A DNA stretch of 64,000 nucleotides from Klebsiella terrigena. Its GTDB lineage: Bacteria > Pseudomonadota > Gammaproteobacteria > Enterobacterales > Enterobacteriaceae. A program made the translations under genes and the position numbers. Shown here piece after piece: positions 63,162 to 64,000 of the stretch. Each line of letters opens with the position of its first letter. Position 1 is the stretch's first letter. The notes under the pieces were generated by a model. The model had not been told where the DNA came from, did no database searches, and saw nothing but the letters and a program-made list of their open reading frames with translations. Location: assembly GCF_006539725.1 (NCBI RefSeq), contig NZ_BJNO01000004.1, forward strand, positions 1-64,000, read 5' to 3'.

Positions 63162-64000
63162 ATGTTTAACAATAATAAGATAACAAAACTCTGGGTCACA
63201 GGTATGGCGCTGGCTTCATGCGCGGGGCAGGTGCAGGCGGCGGAGGAGACGCTGGTGGTCACCGCAGGGAGCAGCGAAGATCCCACCGCGCCGCTTCAGG
63301 GGATCGTGGCGACAAAAACGCTCTCGGCCACCAAAACCGCCGCCGAGCTTATCAAAACGCCGCAGTCGGTCTCGGTGGTCACCCGCGATCAGATGCAGGC
63401 CCTCGACGTCACCTCGGTATCCCAGGCGCTGCGCTACAGCGCCGGCGTCTTTACCGAGTATCGCGGGTCGTCCAACCGCAACGACGAGGTCTTCGTGCGC
63501 GGCTTCAGCTATGTGCCAAAGTATCTCGATGGCCTGAGCTACGGCGCCACCGCCTCCTCGCAAACCGGCACCGTTGACCCGTGGCTGCTGGAGCGCGTGG
63601 AGCTGGTGCGCGGCCCGGCCTCGGTGCTGTTTGGTCAGGTCAATCCCGGCGGGCTTATCAGCATGACCAGCAAACGCCCCACCGCCCAGCCGGTTCACGC
63701 AGTGCAGTTCCGCACCGGCAACAACCATCTCGCCGAAGGCGCCTTCGATTTTGGCGGCCCGCTGAGCGATGACGGCAGCCTGCTGTATCGCCTGAACGGT
63801 ATCGCCCGCACGCAGAATAACCAGGTTGACGACTATAAAGAGACGCGGATGGCGATTGCGCCAGCGCTGACCTGGTATCCCAACCAGGCCACCCGCTTCA
63901 CGCTGCTCACCAGCTATCAAAAAGATCCCGATGCCGGCTACCGCAACTTCCTCCCGCGCTACGGCACCGTCAGCAGCGTCGACGGGAGCTATATTCCGCG
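63162..64000 (+). CDS. TonB-dependent siderophore receptor, FhuA/FoxA-like (partial, runs off the end)
   Basis: The first 279 residues of an outer-membrane receptor cut by the window end. A signal peptide ([18 protein letters not shown]) precedes the TonB box EETLVVTA. The plug follows: [70 protein letters not shown], then barrel strands. The last plug block and [18 protein letters not shown] follow FhuA and FoxA more than FepA, pointing to a hydroxamate-type or unknown ligand. The start is uncertain: ATG 63162 gives a normal signal peptide, and ATG 63129 is in frame too. Confidence 0.85.
   Translation, partial: MFNNNKITKLWVTGMALASCAGQVQAAEETLVVTAGSSEDPTAPLQGIVATKTLSATKTAAELIKTPQSVSVVTRDQMQALDVTSVSQALRYSAGVFTEYRGSSNRNDEVFVRGFSYVPKYLDGLSYGATASSQTGTVDPWLLERVELVRGPASVLFGQVNPGGLISMTSKRPTAQPVHAVQFRTGNNHLAEGAFDFGGPLSDDGSLLYRLNGIARTQNNQVDDYKETRMAIAPALTWYPNQATRFTLLTSYQKDPDAGYRNFLPRYGTVSSVDGSYIP

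Overview
The window is chromosomal DNA of a GC-rich member of the Enterobacteriaceae, most like the Klebsiella/Raoultella group. The evidence is a complete enterobactin locus whose proteins align almost end to end with the E. coli ones as I remember them, the absence of fepE between fepC and entF, and many GC-rich inverted repeats between genes. No rRNA, tRNA, CRISPR array, insertion sequence or phage gene was recognised.

Region 1 (1-19068) is the enterobactin system: entCEBAH (minus), fepB (plus), entS (minus), fepDGC (plus), entF-ybdZ-fes (minus), fepA-entD (plus). It makes 2,3-dihydroxybenzoate, assembles the cyclic trimer, exports it, recaptures the ferric form and hydrolyses it. Fur-box-like sequences lie in all three divergent intergenic regions.

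Region 2 (19099-30273) is a carbohydrate catabolic cluster: a transketolase split over two genes (minus), a divergent SorC-family regulator, a glycerol-kinase-like FGGY kinase with an altered substrate pocket, a ribose-type ABC importer with a DUF2291 lipoprotein, and two short-chain dehydrogenases. The same 12-bp palindrome lies in both control regions, so one regulator probably controls the set. The genes suggest polyol uptake, oxidation to a ketose, phosphorylation and transketolase cleavage. The sugar is not identified.

Region 3 (30342-51514) holds nitrogen-compound functions: a GNAT acetyltransferase; a five-gene peptide/opine-type ABC importer; a class III aminotransferase divergent from a YdfG-like dehydrogenase across a 27-bp palindrome; a polar amino acid ABC importer with a divergent MocR regulator; and a leftward operon with a second Dpp-like importer, an amidase and an N-carbamoyl-amino-acid hydrolase. 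These could form a route for beta-amino acids or their N-carbamoyl derivatives.

Region 4 (51839-64000) starts with ybdK, then a phosphodiester-glycosidase-family protein, an RND pump with its adaptor, a P2-type ATPase lacking key acidic ligands, a 36-residue membrane protein, ybdJ, a secreted Fes-like esterase and the start of a FhuA/FoxA-like TonB-dependent receptor. In E. coli, ybdJ, ybdK and entD lie close together. Here about 33 kb separates entD from ybdK and about 8 kb separates ybdK from ybdJ, so this locus looks like a gain/loss hotspot.
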